Counted from the stretch's first letter, positions 34,654 to 43,923 are shown. The stretch is 64,000 bases of DNA from JAHQVK01 sp036788295 (GCA_036788295.1 DAIQNR010000014.1:1-64000), one strand, 5' to 3'. The notes: generated from the sequence alone by a model not told the origin. Made by a program: numbers and translations.

Positions 34654-35616
34654 ATGGCCGAACGGCGGCGCGGAGGCTACCCTCTGCTCGTGCGCGTCTT
34701 GCTCTTGTGCGTCCTGTCCGGCTGCACCGCCCGACCCAATCCTGAAGCGCCGTCCCCCAAAGCCGAGCGGCCGCTCGCCCCGAACGCCCGCCTGAAGGCG
34801 GTGGCCTGGTCCGACAACCCTTCGCTGCTCGGGATCTCGGGCGCGGACCGCCGCCACGACGGACGACTCTGGTTCGCTCCGGAGCGGACGGGGCAGCTCG
34901 TGTCGGCCGATTGGAGGGGTTCGGACGGAATCGGGCCCCCCACCGCCCTCCCCATCGAGGGGATGCCCCACGGGCTCGACCTCGAGGCGCTCGCGTTTTT
35001 GGGACCGAACGAGCTCCTGCTCGGTACCGAGGGGCGAGGCGAGCGCGACGAGGATCTTCTGCTCCGGGCCCGGGTGGAGCCGGCGAAGGTGGTGGTCACG
35101 GGGACGCTCGCGTTTCCCTACCGGCTGTTTCGGGTGAGGGCGCTCGACAACCGCGGGGTCGAGGGGCTGTGCGCAGCGGGGGACCGCGTCATCGCGGCCA
35201 GCGAGACCGTGGTCGAGCGCGAGGGGGAGCGGTTCGCCCCGGTGCTCGTGTTCGGGCCGGACAGCGGCGTGGTCGTCCCCATCGAGGTCAAGCTGACGTC
35301 GAAGAAAGGCAAGATCTCGGCCCTCGCCTGCCGAGCGGGCCCAAGCGGCGTGGAGGTGCACGCCATCGAGCGCCACTACGGGGTCATGCGGCTGGTGCGG
35401 TTCGTCGTCCCGGTCGGCAGAGCGCCGGCGTCGCTCGCAGCCGAGCTGGTCGTGGACATCGCCCAAAAGCTCGAGGACACCCCGCCCAACCTGGAGGGGC
35501 TGGTCTGGGTGGGCGAAAACGCGCTGCTCGCGGTCAGCGACAACCACTACGGCAGGAAGACCGGCCCCCCGCGGGCCTTCCTCATCGAGCTCGATCCGCC
35601 CCCGACCGTCCCGTGA
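34654..35616 (+). CDS. Lipoprotein, possibly phytase/esterase-like beta-propeller
   Basis: 320 residues. N-terminus MAERRRGGYPLLVRVLLLCV followed by LSGC gives a lipoprotein signal (Cys24). The mature part has beta-rich repeats (GISGADRRHDGRLWFAPERT; LDLEALAFLGPNELLLGTEG; NLEGLVWVGENALLAVSDNH) that resemble phytase-like/SdiA-regulated propellers. The function is not assigned. The start at 34654 is chosen for the full signal peptide; GTG 34690 would also leave a lipobox. Confidence 0.68.
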   Translation: MAERRRGGYPLLVRVLLLCVLSGCTARPNPEAPSPKAERPLAPNARLKAVAWSDNPSLLGISGADRRHDGRLWFAPERTGQLVSADWRGSDGIGPPTALPIEGMPHGLDLEALAFLGPNELLLGTEGRGERDEDLLLRARVEPAKVVVTGTLAFPYRLFRVRALDNRGVEGLCAAGDRVIAASETVVEREGERFAPVLVFGPDSGVVVPIEVKLTSKKGKISALACRAGPSGVEVHAIERHYGVMRLVRFVVPVGRAPASLAAELVVDIAQKLEDTPPNLEGLVWVGENALLAVSDNHYGRKTGPPRAFLIELDPPPTVP

Positions 35617-35655
35617 CACCTGGCCTATTTACCAAGTTTGGAACTGTCCGAATGA

Positions 35656-36039
35656 TCAACGCTTTTCCCGGGTCGGCCGGGGGGTCCGCGGCGAAGCTGG
35701 CTTCTTGGGACGGCCGGTCGGCGGGGCCGACTTGGCCTTCGGGGCGCGCTTCTTCGGCGGCGGCGGATCGCCCACTTCCCCCCGGCGACGCACCGGTTTG
35801 GGCGCAACGTCGGCCTGCTCGTCGTAGCCCGACCACGCCCGCCAGAACGCGACCGCCATCTTGAAGCGGTCCGGCGCTTGCGCCTTTCGGAGCAAGTTCT
35901 GTACGTGAAACTTCACCGCCCGTTCGCTCATCCCGAGCCGAACCGCCATTTCGGAGTCGGTGAGACCCTCGAGAACGAGCAATGAGTGGATTTCACGCTC
36001 TCTCGGGGTCAGCTCAGGGATGTCGTCTTCGGGCCCCAT
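35656..36039 (-). CDS. Stand-alone LuxR/GerE-type HTH protein with basic tail
   Basis: 127 residues. Starts MGPEDDIPELTPREREIHSL, then GLTDSEMAVRLGMSERAVKF and HVQNLLRKAQAPDRFKM, a complete LuxR-type DNA-binding domain at the N-terminus. No receiver or ligand domain precedes it. The last 50 residues are Lys/Arg/Pro-rich (KKRAPKAKSAPPTGRPKK), like a histone-type DNA-binding tail. ATG 36039. It is divergent from the Nudix gene. Confidence 0.78.
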   Translation of the reverse strand: MGPEDDIPELTPREREIHSLLVLEGLTDSEMAVRLGMSERAVKFHVQNLLRKAQAPDRFKMAVAFWRAWSGYDEQADVAPKPVRRRGEVGDPPPPKKRAPKAKSAPPTGRPKKPASPRTPRPTREKR

Positions 36040-36213
36040 TTGCTGACAAGTATCGTACGGTCTGCGTTGCGGTCGAGCGGTATGGACGAGCAAATGCGCG
36101 AATGGGCCACGCCGTGCCCGGGTGTGCATCGAGACCGGTGCGAAAGCGGACAGGCCGCCGCGATTTGCGTGGTTGTTGGGGCCAGGTGGGCAAAGCCGTG
36201 GTACGCCGCGGCG

Positions 36214-36783
36214 GTGGACCTCGCGCGCCTCGAGCGTCGGCTGGCCCAGACCGCGTCGGTCCGGCCGGAAGGCGTGGCCGTCGCCGCGGTCGCCGCGGTG
36301 CTGAGGCCGGGCCCGGAGCCCGAGCTGCTGTTCATAAGGCGGGCCGAGCACCCCGCCGACCCCTGGTCGGGCCACATGGCGTTTCCCGGCGGCCGCCAGA
36401 ATCTCGGCGACTCGTCGCCGCTTGGCGCCGCGGTACGGGAGACGAAAGAGGAGCTGGGCCTCGACCTCGAGGCCGACGCGCGGTGGCTGGGTGCCCTGCC
36501 TCCGGTCCCGGCGTCGGCCCGCGGACGGCGCATCCCGCTCGTCATCCACCCGTTCGTGTTCTCGCTGGCTGGGCCCAGGCCGACGCTCGTCCCGGACCCG
36601 GGAGAAGTGGCCGAAGCCCTGTGGATCCCGCTGCCGGTCCTCGAGGCCCCCGAGCGGAGGGAGACCCTCGTGCAGATCTACGAAGGGGAGCCGGTTCCTC
36701 TCCCGTGCTGCCGGTACGAAGGGCGGGCCATCTGGGGCCTGACCTTGCACATGCTCGACACCCTGCTCGCGGCGAGTCGCTGA
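36214..36783 (+). CDS. Nudix hydrolase, CoA pyrophosphatase type (NudL-like)
   Basis: 189 residues from GTG 36214. HMAFPGGRQNLGDSSPLGAA followed by RETKEELGLDL is the Nudix box in the form seen in CoA-hydrolysing NudL, with IRRAEHPADPWSGH just before it. It would split CoA and derivatives to phosphopantetheine and 3',5'-ADP. The open frame extends upstream to 35986, but those residues do not resemble the family. The SDR gene starts 47 bp after the stop. Confidence 0.82.
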   Translation: MDLARLERRLAQTASVRPEGVAVAAVAAVLRPGPEPELLFIRRAEHPADPWSGHMAFPGGRQNLGDSSPLGAAVRETKEELGLDLEADARWLGALPPVPASARGRRIPLVIHPFVFSLAGPRPTLVPDPGEVAEALWIPLPVLEAPERRETLVQIYEGEPVPLPCCRYEGRAIWGLTLHMLDTLLAASR

Positions 36784-36830
36784 GCCCGAAGCTGCTTGCG
36801 ACCCTGGTCGCCGGGCGGCAAGCTCCCGCC

Positions 36831-37499
36831 ATGGCGACCATCGTGATCACGGGGGCCAACCGAGGCATCGGGCTCGAGCTGGCCAAAAAATATGCGGCCC
36901 GGCTCAACGAGGTGATCGCGTGCTGCCGGTCGCCGAGCCCAGCCCTCGAAGCGGTCCAAGGAGTCAGGATCGTCCGGGACGTGGACGTCACCGACGACCG
37001 CGTAGAGGGCGTGCTTCAATCCGCGATCGGAGATACCGCAATCGACGTTCTCGTGCTGAACGCCGGCGTGATGCTCGCCGATGGACTCGACAACCTCGAT
37101 TTCGACGGGATTCGCCGCCAGTTCGAGGTGAACGCGCTCGGCCCGCTCCGGGTGGTTGCCGCGCTGTCCAGGAACCTGGTGCGCCCCGGCGGCAAGATCG
37201 CCATCATCACCAGTCGCATGGGGTCCATCGCCGACAACACGTCGGGTGGTATGTATGGGTATCGGATGTCGAAGGCAGCGGTGAACATGGCCGGGGTTTC
37301 GCTCGCTCACGATCTCGCGGGCGAAGGGGTCGCCGTCCAGCTGCTGCACCCCGGCCACGTCAAGACCGACATGACCCAGCACAACGGCAAGATCAGCCCC
37401 GCCGACTCCGCCCGCGGCCTCCTCGACCGGATCGACGAGCTCGGGGCGGACAGCTCCGGCCGCTTCGTCCACGTCTCGGGCGACGAGCTCCCCTGGTAG
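36831..37499 (+). CDS. Short-chain dehydrogenase/reductase (SDR)
   Basis: 222 residues. NAD(P) site TGANRGIG near the N-terminus, VLNAGVM, active site ITSRMGSIADN plus YGYRMSK (Tyr and Lys of YxxxK), and HPGHVKTDM. Classical SDR resembling sniffer/C-factor carbonyl reductases. In myxobacteria a related C-signal protein (CsgA) belongs to this superfamily, but nothing here shows that role. ATG 36831; the ABC-F gene starts 3 bp after the stop. Confidence 0.88.
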   Translation: MATIVITGANRGIGLELAKKYAARLNEVIACCRSPSPALEAVQGVRIVRDVDVTDDRVEGVLQSAIGDTAIDVLVLNAGVMLADGLDNLDFDGIRRQFEVNALGPLRVVAALSRNLVRPGGKIAIITSRMGSIADNTSGGMYGYRMSKAAVNMAGVSLAHDLAGEGVAVQLLHPGHVKTDMTQHNGKISPADSARGLLDRIDELGADSSGRFVHVSGDELPW

Positions 37500-37502
37500 G
37501 CG

Positions 37503-39530
37503 ATGCCGCTCATCTCGGCGGAAGACCTCCACCTGAGCTACGGCCCGAAGAAGATCTTCGCTGGCGATGGGCTCGCGGTGGAGCCGGGCGACCGCCTCGG
37601 GGTGGTCGGACCCAATGGCGCGGGCAAGAGCACGCTGCTTCGCATCCTGGCCGGCGACGCCCACCCCGACGCCGGGCGGGTGACGAGGGCCAAAGGGATT
37701 CGGGTGGGATACCTCGCCCAGGAGCACGGCAGCGCGGCCGATGCCGGGCTGCTCGAAGCCGTGCTCGACACCGCGCCCGGCAAAGAAGCGCTCGAAGCTC
37801 GCCTGTCCGAGGTCGAGCAGGCGCTCGCCGAGGCCGCGGACGAGGCGGAGCAGGTCGCGCTCGCCGGCGAGCTGGCCGAGCTCCATGGGCAGCTCGCCCG
37901 GCTCGAACAGGATTTCGGTGCCCACCGGGCGCAGGCCATCCTGCGCGGACTGGGCTTCTCGGAGGAGCAGTTCGGGCACAAACTGACCCAGTTCTCGGGG
38001 GGCTGGCGGGTGCGAGCGGCGCTCGGCGCGCTCTTGTACCAGCAGCCGGATGTCCTCTTGCTCGACGAGCCCACCAACCACCTCGACCTGCCTTCCGTGC
38101 AGTGGCTCTCCGGGTTCTTGGGCAAAGTTCGGCACGCGGTGGTGCTGACGTGCCACGACCGGGAGTTTCTGAACCGGCACATCCGGCGGGTCGCGAGCCT
38201 CGAGCTCGAGGGGATCCGGAGCTTTCGGGGCGACTACGACGCCTACCTCGAGCAGCGGACGCTCGACATCGCCCACCTCGCTGCCCGAGCGGAGAAGGAG
38301 GCGGAGCGAAAGAAGCGGCTCGAGGCGTTCGTGGACCGCTTTCGGGCCAAGGCGACGAAAGCGCGGCAGGCCCAGAGCCGAGTGAAGATGCTCGAGCGGC
38401 TCGAGGCCGAGCAGGTGGAGCTGCCACAGCTGCGAAGAGCCCTTCACGTGCGATTCGCGCCGGTCGCCCGGGCCAGCGAGCGGGTCCTCGACGTGCGCGC
38501 CCTGCGCTTCGGGTACGAGCCCGGAGCGCCGGTCCTCGACGGCGTGGATCTCGAGGTTCGCCGGGGCGACCGAGTCGCGATCGTCGGGGTGAACGGCGCC
38601 GGGAAGACCACCCTCCTGCGGCTGCTCGCCGGGGAGCTGTCTGCGGAGGCGGGCTCGATCGAGTTCGGCCGAGGGGTATCGACCAGCTACTTTGCGCAGC
38701 ACCACGGAGAAGCGCTCGCGCTCGGCCGGACCATCATCGAAGAGGTTCGGGCGGCGGCGCCCGAGGCGTCGGAGACCAGGGTGCGGTCCTTGTGCGGGGC
38801 GGTTCTGTTTGGGGAGGACGACGTAGACAAGCGGGTGGGGGTCCTCTCGGGAGGGGAGAAAGCCCGGGTTGCGCTCGCCCGCATGCTCGCCCGACCGGCC
38901 AACTTGCTCTTGCTCGACGAGCCCACGAACCACCTCGACACCGAGTCGGCCGAGGTGCTCACCGAGAGCCTCGAGGGGTTCGATGGGACCCTCCTCTTCG
39001 TCTCCCACGACCTCGATTTTGCCCGCCGGCTGTCCACTCGGGTGTTCGACGTCAGCGGCGGCCGGGTCCACGTCCACCCGGGCACGCTTGGGGACTACCT
39101 CGACGGCCTCGCCGAGCGGCAGGCTGACCTCGAGGCCACCTTCGCCACCCACGGACTCGAGCACGCCCGCGACCCGAAGCCCTCGGCCAAGGCCGCGGAG
39201 CCCGAGGACAAGGCGGCCCGGCTCGCTGCCAGGGAGAAGAAGAAGCGAGCCGACGCCGACGCCAAGAGGCTCCAAAAGGCCCTCGAGGTGGAGGCGAAGG
39301 CGGCGGAGGACGAAGTGGGGCGGCTCGAGGCCGAAAAAGCGCAGCTCGAGGCCGAGCTCGCAGACCCAGACAACCTGGGCGACCCCGACGTGCTCGAGCG
39401 AGCGAGCGCGCGGTTCGCCGCGGTGGCCGCCGCGCTCGAAGCGGCGCTCGAACGGTGGACGGAGGCCGAAGCCGCCCGCGAGGAGGCAGAAGCTCAGATG
39501 CGCCACTCGACGCCGGCGAATCCGAGATAG
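37503..39530 (+). CDS. ABC-F family ATPase (Uup/YheS-like)
   Basis: 675 residues, soluble, two ABC domains. Walker A GPNGAGKST and GVNGAGKTT, signatures LTQFSGGWRVR and LSGGEKAR, Walker B VLLLDEPTNHLD and LLLLDEPTNHLD, and switch His in CHDREF and SHDLDF. The interdomain linker (KATKARQAQSRVKMLERL) fits ABC-F ribosome factors. A C-terminal coiled coil (LAAREKKKRADADAKRLQKA) is Uup-like. Such proteins free stalled ribosomes or protect them. The 3' end overlaps the convergent beta-barrel gene by 37 bp. Confidence 0.93.
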   Translation: MPLISAEDLHLSYGPKKIFAGDGLAVEPGDRLGVVGPNGAGKSTLLRILAGDAHPDAGRVTRAKGIRVGYLAQEHGSAADAGLLEAVLDTAPGKEALEARLSEVEQALAEAADEAEQVALAGELAELHGQLARLEQDFGAHRAQAILRGLGFSEEQFGHKLTQFSGGWRVRAALGALLYQQPDVLLLDEPTNHLDLPSVQWLSGFLGKVRHAVVLTCHDREFLNRHIRRVASLELEGIRSFRGDYDAYLEQRTLDIAHLAARAEKEAERKKRLEAFVDRFRAKATKARQAQSRVKMLERLEAEQVELPQLRRALHVRFAPVARASERVLDVRALRFGYEPGAPVLDGVDLEVRRGDRVAIVGVNGAGKTTLLRLLAGELSAEAGSIEFGRGVSTSYFAQHHGEALALGRTIIEEVRAAAPEASETRVRSLCGAVLFGEDDVDKRVGVLSGGEKARVALARMLARPANLLLLDEPTNHLDTESAEVLTESLEGFDGTLLFVSHDLDFARRLSTRVFDVSGGRVHVHPGTLGDYLDGLAERQADLEATFATHGLEHARDPKPSAKAAEPEDKAARLAAREKKKRADADAKRLQKALEVEAKAAEDEVGRLEAEKAQLEAELADPDNLGDPDVLERASARFAAVAAALEAALERWTEAEAAREEAEAQMRHSTPANPR

Positions 39531-41314
39531 CTCTCCTGAAACGGCAGCGCCTCGAGCTGATCCTCGTCGATCACGCCTCGCTGCTCCAGGTCGACCGGCC
39601 GAAGCAGGATGAGATCTTCGCGAAAGTACCGAAAGGCGCCCCGGAGCTGCAGCTGCCCGGGCATCCAATCCCGAGGGAACTGGTACGCGAGCGACAGCCC
39701 GCCATCGAACGCGCCAATGGCCCCGAATAGGTAGCGCACGTCGCCGCGCAGGTGCAGGCCGAACAGCGAGCGCCCCAGCCCGAGCTGCAGGATCGCGTCC
39801 GCCTGCGACTGCTCGTCGATGACGCCGACCGCCTGGGCCTCGACGTCGATGAGATCCGGATCGCGAAACCTCGCCCCGACCGACGGCAGCAGCCTGAGCG
39901 GCGCGAACTCGACGGTGGGCGCCGGCGCGTCGAGTCCCAGCCGCTGCTGGGTCTGCTCTTGGGCGAGCGAGACGTCCCGGATGAGGGCGTTGGCCCGAAC
40001 GAAGGTCTCGATCTTCGGCGTGATCCGATACCCGGCGGAGGCTCGGACCTGGTTGTAGACCGCGGTGAGCTGCACCGCATCGAACGGGACGATCGGGTTT
40101 CCGTCGAGGTCCGCGATCGGAGGGCCGTTCAGCTCGATGCGGTTGCGGAGCGGGTCGTCGATGTAGGTGACGCCGTTGGTGAGCCCGTAGCTGAGGGTAG
40201 AGAATCGGCCCACCCCAAGTCGCACGTTCCACAAACCGGGGGTCCAAGCCCCGGAAATCTCGGCGTTCTGCATGAGTGTGCCCCCGGGCAACAGATCGAC
40301 GAAGCCGGTGGCGAACACGGACAGATCGCGGTCCGGCTGCCAAGCCAGATCGGCGTGGGCGTAGACCCGATCGAGCGGGCCTTCGTCCGGGTTCGGGCCG
40401 GGCACGTTGCGCACCGTCACCACGCCCGCGAGCGAAGCCTGCACCGGGCCACCCCGCCACCGCCCAAAGAAGCCTCCGGTGATCCAATCGGCGCTGAACG
40501 TCTCGGGGGCGCGCAGGGCCCAGTTGTACCCATAGGGGTTGCCCGTCACCCCGCCGAACGCGCCGATGTGAAGGCCATCGAACGGCCGCCACCGGACCGA
40601 GACCCCGTCGGCCTGGGCGAAACCGGCCTCGCGGATGGCGAGCCGACCGGCCGCAAACCCGAGGTTCGGGCCTCCCCGCCGCCGCACCTCGGTCAAACCC
40701 CAGGCCAGATACAGCGCGTTCAGCCGCTGGTCATCGAATCGGCCGTCGCCGTTCAGCCGGGGCCGGTACTCGACGTCGAGGTGGGTGGAGAAGTGGGACC
40801 CAGCGATGCGCTCGTACGCGAGCGTGGCCCGGCCCCGGAGCAGCTCGATCTCACGGCCTCCCTCCCTCTGGACCAGCTCTCCGGTGACCGGATCGAGCTG
40901 GTTGGGAAACAGCACCCCCTGCCCCACCGTGGACAACCGGTACCCGGACAAGGACAGCCGGGCCGACAAGAGCTCCTCGTCGCCGCGGAGCCGCTGCCCG
41001 GGGGTGGCGATGCCCGGCGCCCGGGGGAGGTTTCGGTCGGGCAACGGGGCCTGTAGCGTCACCGGGGACTCGATGGGCTCGACCGCCCCTTGGTTCGACC
41101 ACCGAGAGACCGTCTCCGGGGTGAGTTCCGACGCCTTTCGGCCATCGGGCACCGGCGCGGGCTCGGGCTCTTCCTCGAACAGGGCCGCAGCCGCGGCGAC
41201 CGACACCTCTGGAGGGCTGTCGGTGGCTTTTCGCCGCGGGCCCTTGCCGAGACCCTCGACCGGCCAGCCAAACCCGATCGAAAGCAGCGTGATGGCCACC
41301 GTGGTTCGTCTCAT
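39494..41314 (-). CDS. Large outer-membrane beta-barrel protein coupled to the 30-haem cytochrome
   Basis: 606 residues. A short hydrophobic N-terminus (MRRTTVAITLLSIGFGWPVE) serves as signal peptide, followed by an Ala/Glu/Pro-rich part and then about 480 residues of alternating beta strands rich in Tyr/Arg/Gly (STHLDVEYRPRLNGDG; RRGGPNLGFAAGRLAIREAG; GFFGRWRGGPVQASLAGVVT; YLFGAIGAFDGGLSLAYQFP), ending in an aromatic/Arg strand (FAGVEWRI) like outer-membrane barrels. I see no cysteine, so it lacks the CXXC of MtrB. The ATG at 41314 overlaps the cytochrome stop (ATGA). It may sheath or dock the cytochrome in the outer membrane; this is inferred. Confidence 0.82.
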   Translation of the reverse strand: MRRTTVAITLLSIGFGWPVEGLGKGPRRKATDSPPEVSVAAAAALFEEEPEPAPVPDGRKASELTPETVSRWSNQGAVEPIESPVTLQAPLPDRNLPRAPGIATPGQRLRGDEELLSARLSLSGYRLSTVGQGVLFPNQLDPVTGELVQREGGREIELLRGRATLAYERIAGSHFSTHLDVEYRPRLNGDGRFDDQRLNALYLAWGLTEVRRRGGPNLGFAAGRLAIREAGFAQADGVSVRWRPFDGLHIGAFGGVTGNPYGYNWALRAPETFSADWITGGFFGRWRGGPVQASLAGVVTVRNVPGPNPDEGPLDRVYAHADLAWQPDRDLSVFATGFVDLLPGGTLMQNAEISGAWTPGLWNVRLGVGRFSTLSYGLTNGVTYIDDPLRNRIELNGPPIADLDGNPIVPFDAVQLTAVYNQVRASAGYRITPKIETFVRANALIRDVSLAQEQTQQRLGLDAPAPTVEFAPLRLLPSVGARFRDPDLIDVEAQAVGVIDEQSQADAILQLGLGRSLFGLHLRGDVRYLFGAIGAFDGGLSLAYQFPRDWMPGQLQLRGAFRYFREDLILLRPVDLEQRGVIDEDQLEALPFQESYLGFAGVEWRI

Positions 41315-43923
41315 CGGGGCTCCGCGAACGCGCCAAAGAACGTGAACTGGTTGTGGCAGCGGCCGCAATCGAGGGACTGGCCCTCCACCGCGCCCCCGGT
41401 GATGAAGTGCAGGTCGGCGCCGGGCTGCCGGTCCAGAACCGAATGCCACTCCGAGCGGCGGTAATCGCCCAGGTGGCAGTTCATGCATTGGTTTCCGACG
41501 AAATAGTTCCCGCCCTGGTGGCAGCTGCGGCAGTCGAGCATTCGGTGCACGCCCTCGAGCACGAAGCCGACGTCGTTGTGGGTGAAGCTCGTCGGGAGCC
41601 AGAACGACTGCTCGTGGCACCGGCCGCAGTCCTGGCCGAGCGAGCCGACATGGATGTCGTCCTGCAGGTGGCAGCTGCCGCAGCGCTCGCCCCGGCCTCG
41701 GAGGCTCCCCGTTCCCTCGTGGCAGAGGTTGCAGCTCACGGACGTGTGGGCGCCGTCGAGCCGGAAGCCGGCGAGCTCGTGGTAGTCGTTTCGGGGCGGG
41801 TTCTCCCACTTCTCGGAGCCGTGGCAGCTCTCGCAGTCCACCGGCGCTTCGGAAACCCGGTGGGGGTCGGCGTGGCAGGACTCGCACTGCCGGCCCATGG
41901 CCCGAAACTCGAGGTCGATGGGGGCCCCTGGCCCCGCGAGCGCGGGAAACATGCGCGCGGCGTCGAACGGGATCTCGGACAGGCCGACCGACACCGAAGC
42001 CGAGCCGACCGCGAGCTCGGCGGTGGCGCCTTCGCCGAGAAACGCGAGCGCCTTGTCACGGGGACTCGATCCGTCGTCGAGCAGGAAGTGGCAGCGGGCG
42101 CACTCGATCCGCTCGTGCGTGCCCTCGAGACCGAACCGGGTGTGAAGGTCGTGGTCGAACTTTCCCGCGCCCCCGGTGGTCTCGTGGCAGCGGGCGCAGT
42201 CGTCAGCGAGCGCGCCCTTGTGCACGTCGTCCTCCCCATGGCAGCTCACGCACCGGGTCTGTCCGAGCTTGAAGTCTCGGCCCGGATGGCAGGTCTCGCA
42301 CGCCACCAGCTGGTGAAACCCACTGAGAGGAAAGGTGCTGTCCCGGTCGTGGTCGAAAGCCAAGATCCCAAACGGCGCGCCGCTCGAGTGGCATTTGCTG
42401 CAGTCCTTCCCGAGGGTCCCCTGGTGCACGTCGGTGTGGCAGGCAAAACATTGGGCCTCCACCCCGGTGTACTTGATGGTGTCCCGGCACTCCTTGGTGT
42501 TGCCCAGCTTCGCCGGGGCGTGGCAGCGGCTGCAATCGACCGCCTCGTGGCCTCGCTCGAGCGGAAGCCGGGTCACCGCGTGGTCGAACTTCGACGTGCG
42601 ATCGCCTCCTTGGACGTGGCAGCGCTCGCACCCCTCGCGTCCGAACTGGCCGCAGTGCGCGGCCTCGTGCCGGTGGCAGTCGGCGCACTCGGTGCTCTCG
42701 AACTTCTCGAAGTTCTTCGCGATGCCGAACCGGTGGCAACTCGCGCACCGGGCCTCCTGGTGCTTCCCGGTCAGCTCGAACTTGGTCTTTCCATGGTCGT
42801 AGATCATCCGCTCGAAGCCGAGGTCAACGTGGCACCCTTCGCACGGCTCGGGCTCGAACCGCGCTTGGTGAATGTCTTCATGGCACGTCACGCATGCGTT
42901 GACCGGAGCCACCGGCGGGGAACCCACCTCGTGGCAATCCTTGCACCGGTTCTTCCCGTGCTGCCCCCTCAGCGGCCACCCCACTTCTTGGGCGTGGTCG
43001 AACCTCGTCTCTCGAAACCGCACCTTCTGGCCGTGGCAATCCTTGCAGGCCCGCCCCTTCTTCTCGCTGATGACCGACCGGTGGCTGTCCTCGTGACAAC
43101 CCCTGCAGTCCTGGAACTCGGCTTCGACCTCGAACGTCGCCAAGTTCTCGTGGCAGCCGGTGCACCGCCGCTCCACATGAAACCCCTTGATGGGATAGCG
43201 GGTCTTGTCGTGGTCGAACTGGGTCGCGCCGAGGTTGTCCACCCGCCAGCCGGCGAAGTCGTGGCAGGTCTGGCAGTTGGTGAGGGCGGCGTCGGTGAAC
43301 CGGTGGGGGTTGCCTCCGCCCGGGCCGATGGTCTCACCGGAGCCGAAGTGGCACGTGGTGCACTCCTGGCGCTGGCCGAGAAAGCTCGGCAGCTTCGACT
43401 TCGGGTACGACTCGGTGTGGCACTTCGCGCACTTCTGGTACCGGTGTTTGCCTTCGAGCGGCCAGCCCGCCAGCCCGTGGTCGAAGTTTCGCTGCCCGCC
43501 AAATGGTTTCCAATCCACCAGGGTCCGCCGCCCCTTGCCCGAGCCAGGCGGCTCCTCGATGTGCTCGGCGTGGCAGGTCCGGCACGCCTGGCCCTTCACC
43601 TCCGAAGAGGCGTGAAACCCGCGACCGGCGTCGATGCGCTTTCGCAGCGGTTGGTGGGTGTGGCACGACAAGCACTTGTCGTCGGGGACGCCAAAGCCGG
43701 CGGAGTGGCATTTGTTGCAGTCGGCGAGTCCGTTCAGCTCGGCGTGACCGCGCGACATCGGACCTGGCGACTGGGCCTCGGCCCGCTCGATGCCCACGAC
43801 CCCGGCCAGGACCGCAAGCGCGCGCAGGCTGAAGCCCCACCGGCGGCGGCGGTGACCGACGACCCGGGCCGGGAGAGCCCAGCTCGACTCGGTCCCCTCG
43901 GGACATCGCTCCCTCGAGCCCAC
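41311..43923 (-). CDS. Exported 30-haem c-type cytochrome with repeated FDH-CxxCH module
   Basis: About 870 residues. A long Arg-rich n-region leads to a hydrophobic core (RALAVLAGVVGIERAEA) with cleavage near residue 50, so the protein is exported and haem is attached in the periplasm. I count 30 CXXCH motifs, the first at 69-73 (CNKCH), the last near the C-terminus (CGRCH). Nine copies of a module of type F-D-H, 5-8 residues, PLxGxH, 5 residues, CxxCH are visible (FDHGLAGWPLEGKHRYQKCA is the first). A haem-free island of about 70 residues (FLGEGATAELAVGSASVSVG and on) lies before haem 23. The GTG at 43923 is the best start giving a signal peptide; upstream in-frame GTG codons exist. It is translationally coupled to a beta-barrel gene. 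Confidence 0.92.
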   Translation of the reverse strand: MGSRERCPEGTESSWALPARVVGHRRRRWGFSLRALAVLAGVVGIERAEAQSPGPMSRGHAELNGLADCNKCHSAGFGVPDDKCLSCHTHQPLRKRIDAGRGFHASSEVKGQACRTCHAEHIEEPPGSGKGRRTLVDWKPFGGQRNFDHGLAGWPLEGKHRYQKCAKCHTESYPKSKLPSFLGQRQECTTCHFGSGETIGPGGGNPHRFTDAALTNCQTCHDFAGWRVDNLGATQFDHDKTRYPIKGFHVERRCTGCHENLATFEVEAEFQDCRGCHEDSHRSVISEKKGRACKDCHGQKVRFRETRFDHAQEVGWPLRGQHGKNRCKDCHEVGSPPVAPVNACVTCHEDIHQARFEPEPCEGCHVDLGFERMIYDHGKTKFELTGKHQEARCASCHRFGIAKNFEKFESTECADCHRHEAAHCGQFGREGCERCHVQGGDRTSKFDHAVTRLPLERGHEAVDCSRCHAPAKLGNTKECRDTIKYTGVEAQCFACHTDVHQGTLGKDCSKCHSSGAPFGILAFDHDRDSTFPLSGFHQLVACETCHPGRDFKLGQTRCVSCHGEDDVHKGALADDCARCHETTGGAGKFDHDLHTRFGLEGTHERIECARCHFLLDDGSSPRDKALAFLGEGATAELAVGSASVSVGLSEIPFDAARMFPALAGPGAPIDLEFRAMGRQCESCHADPHRVSEAPVDCESCHGSEKWENPPRNDYHELAGFRLDGAHTSVSCNLCHEGTGSLRGRGERCGSCHLQDDIHVGSLGQDCGRCHEQSFWLPTSFTHNDVGFVLEGVHRMLDCRSCHQGGNYFVGNQCMNCHLGDYRRSEWHSVLDRQPGADLHFITGGAVEGQSLDCGRCHNQFTFFGAFAEPR

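Noticed and set aside
35986..36213. N-terminal extension of the Nudix protein
   Set aside because: The added 76 residues are antisense to the LuxR-type gene at first and have no family resemblance.
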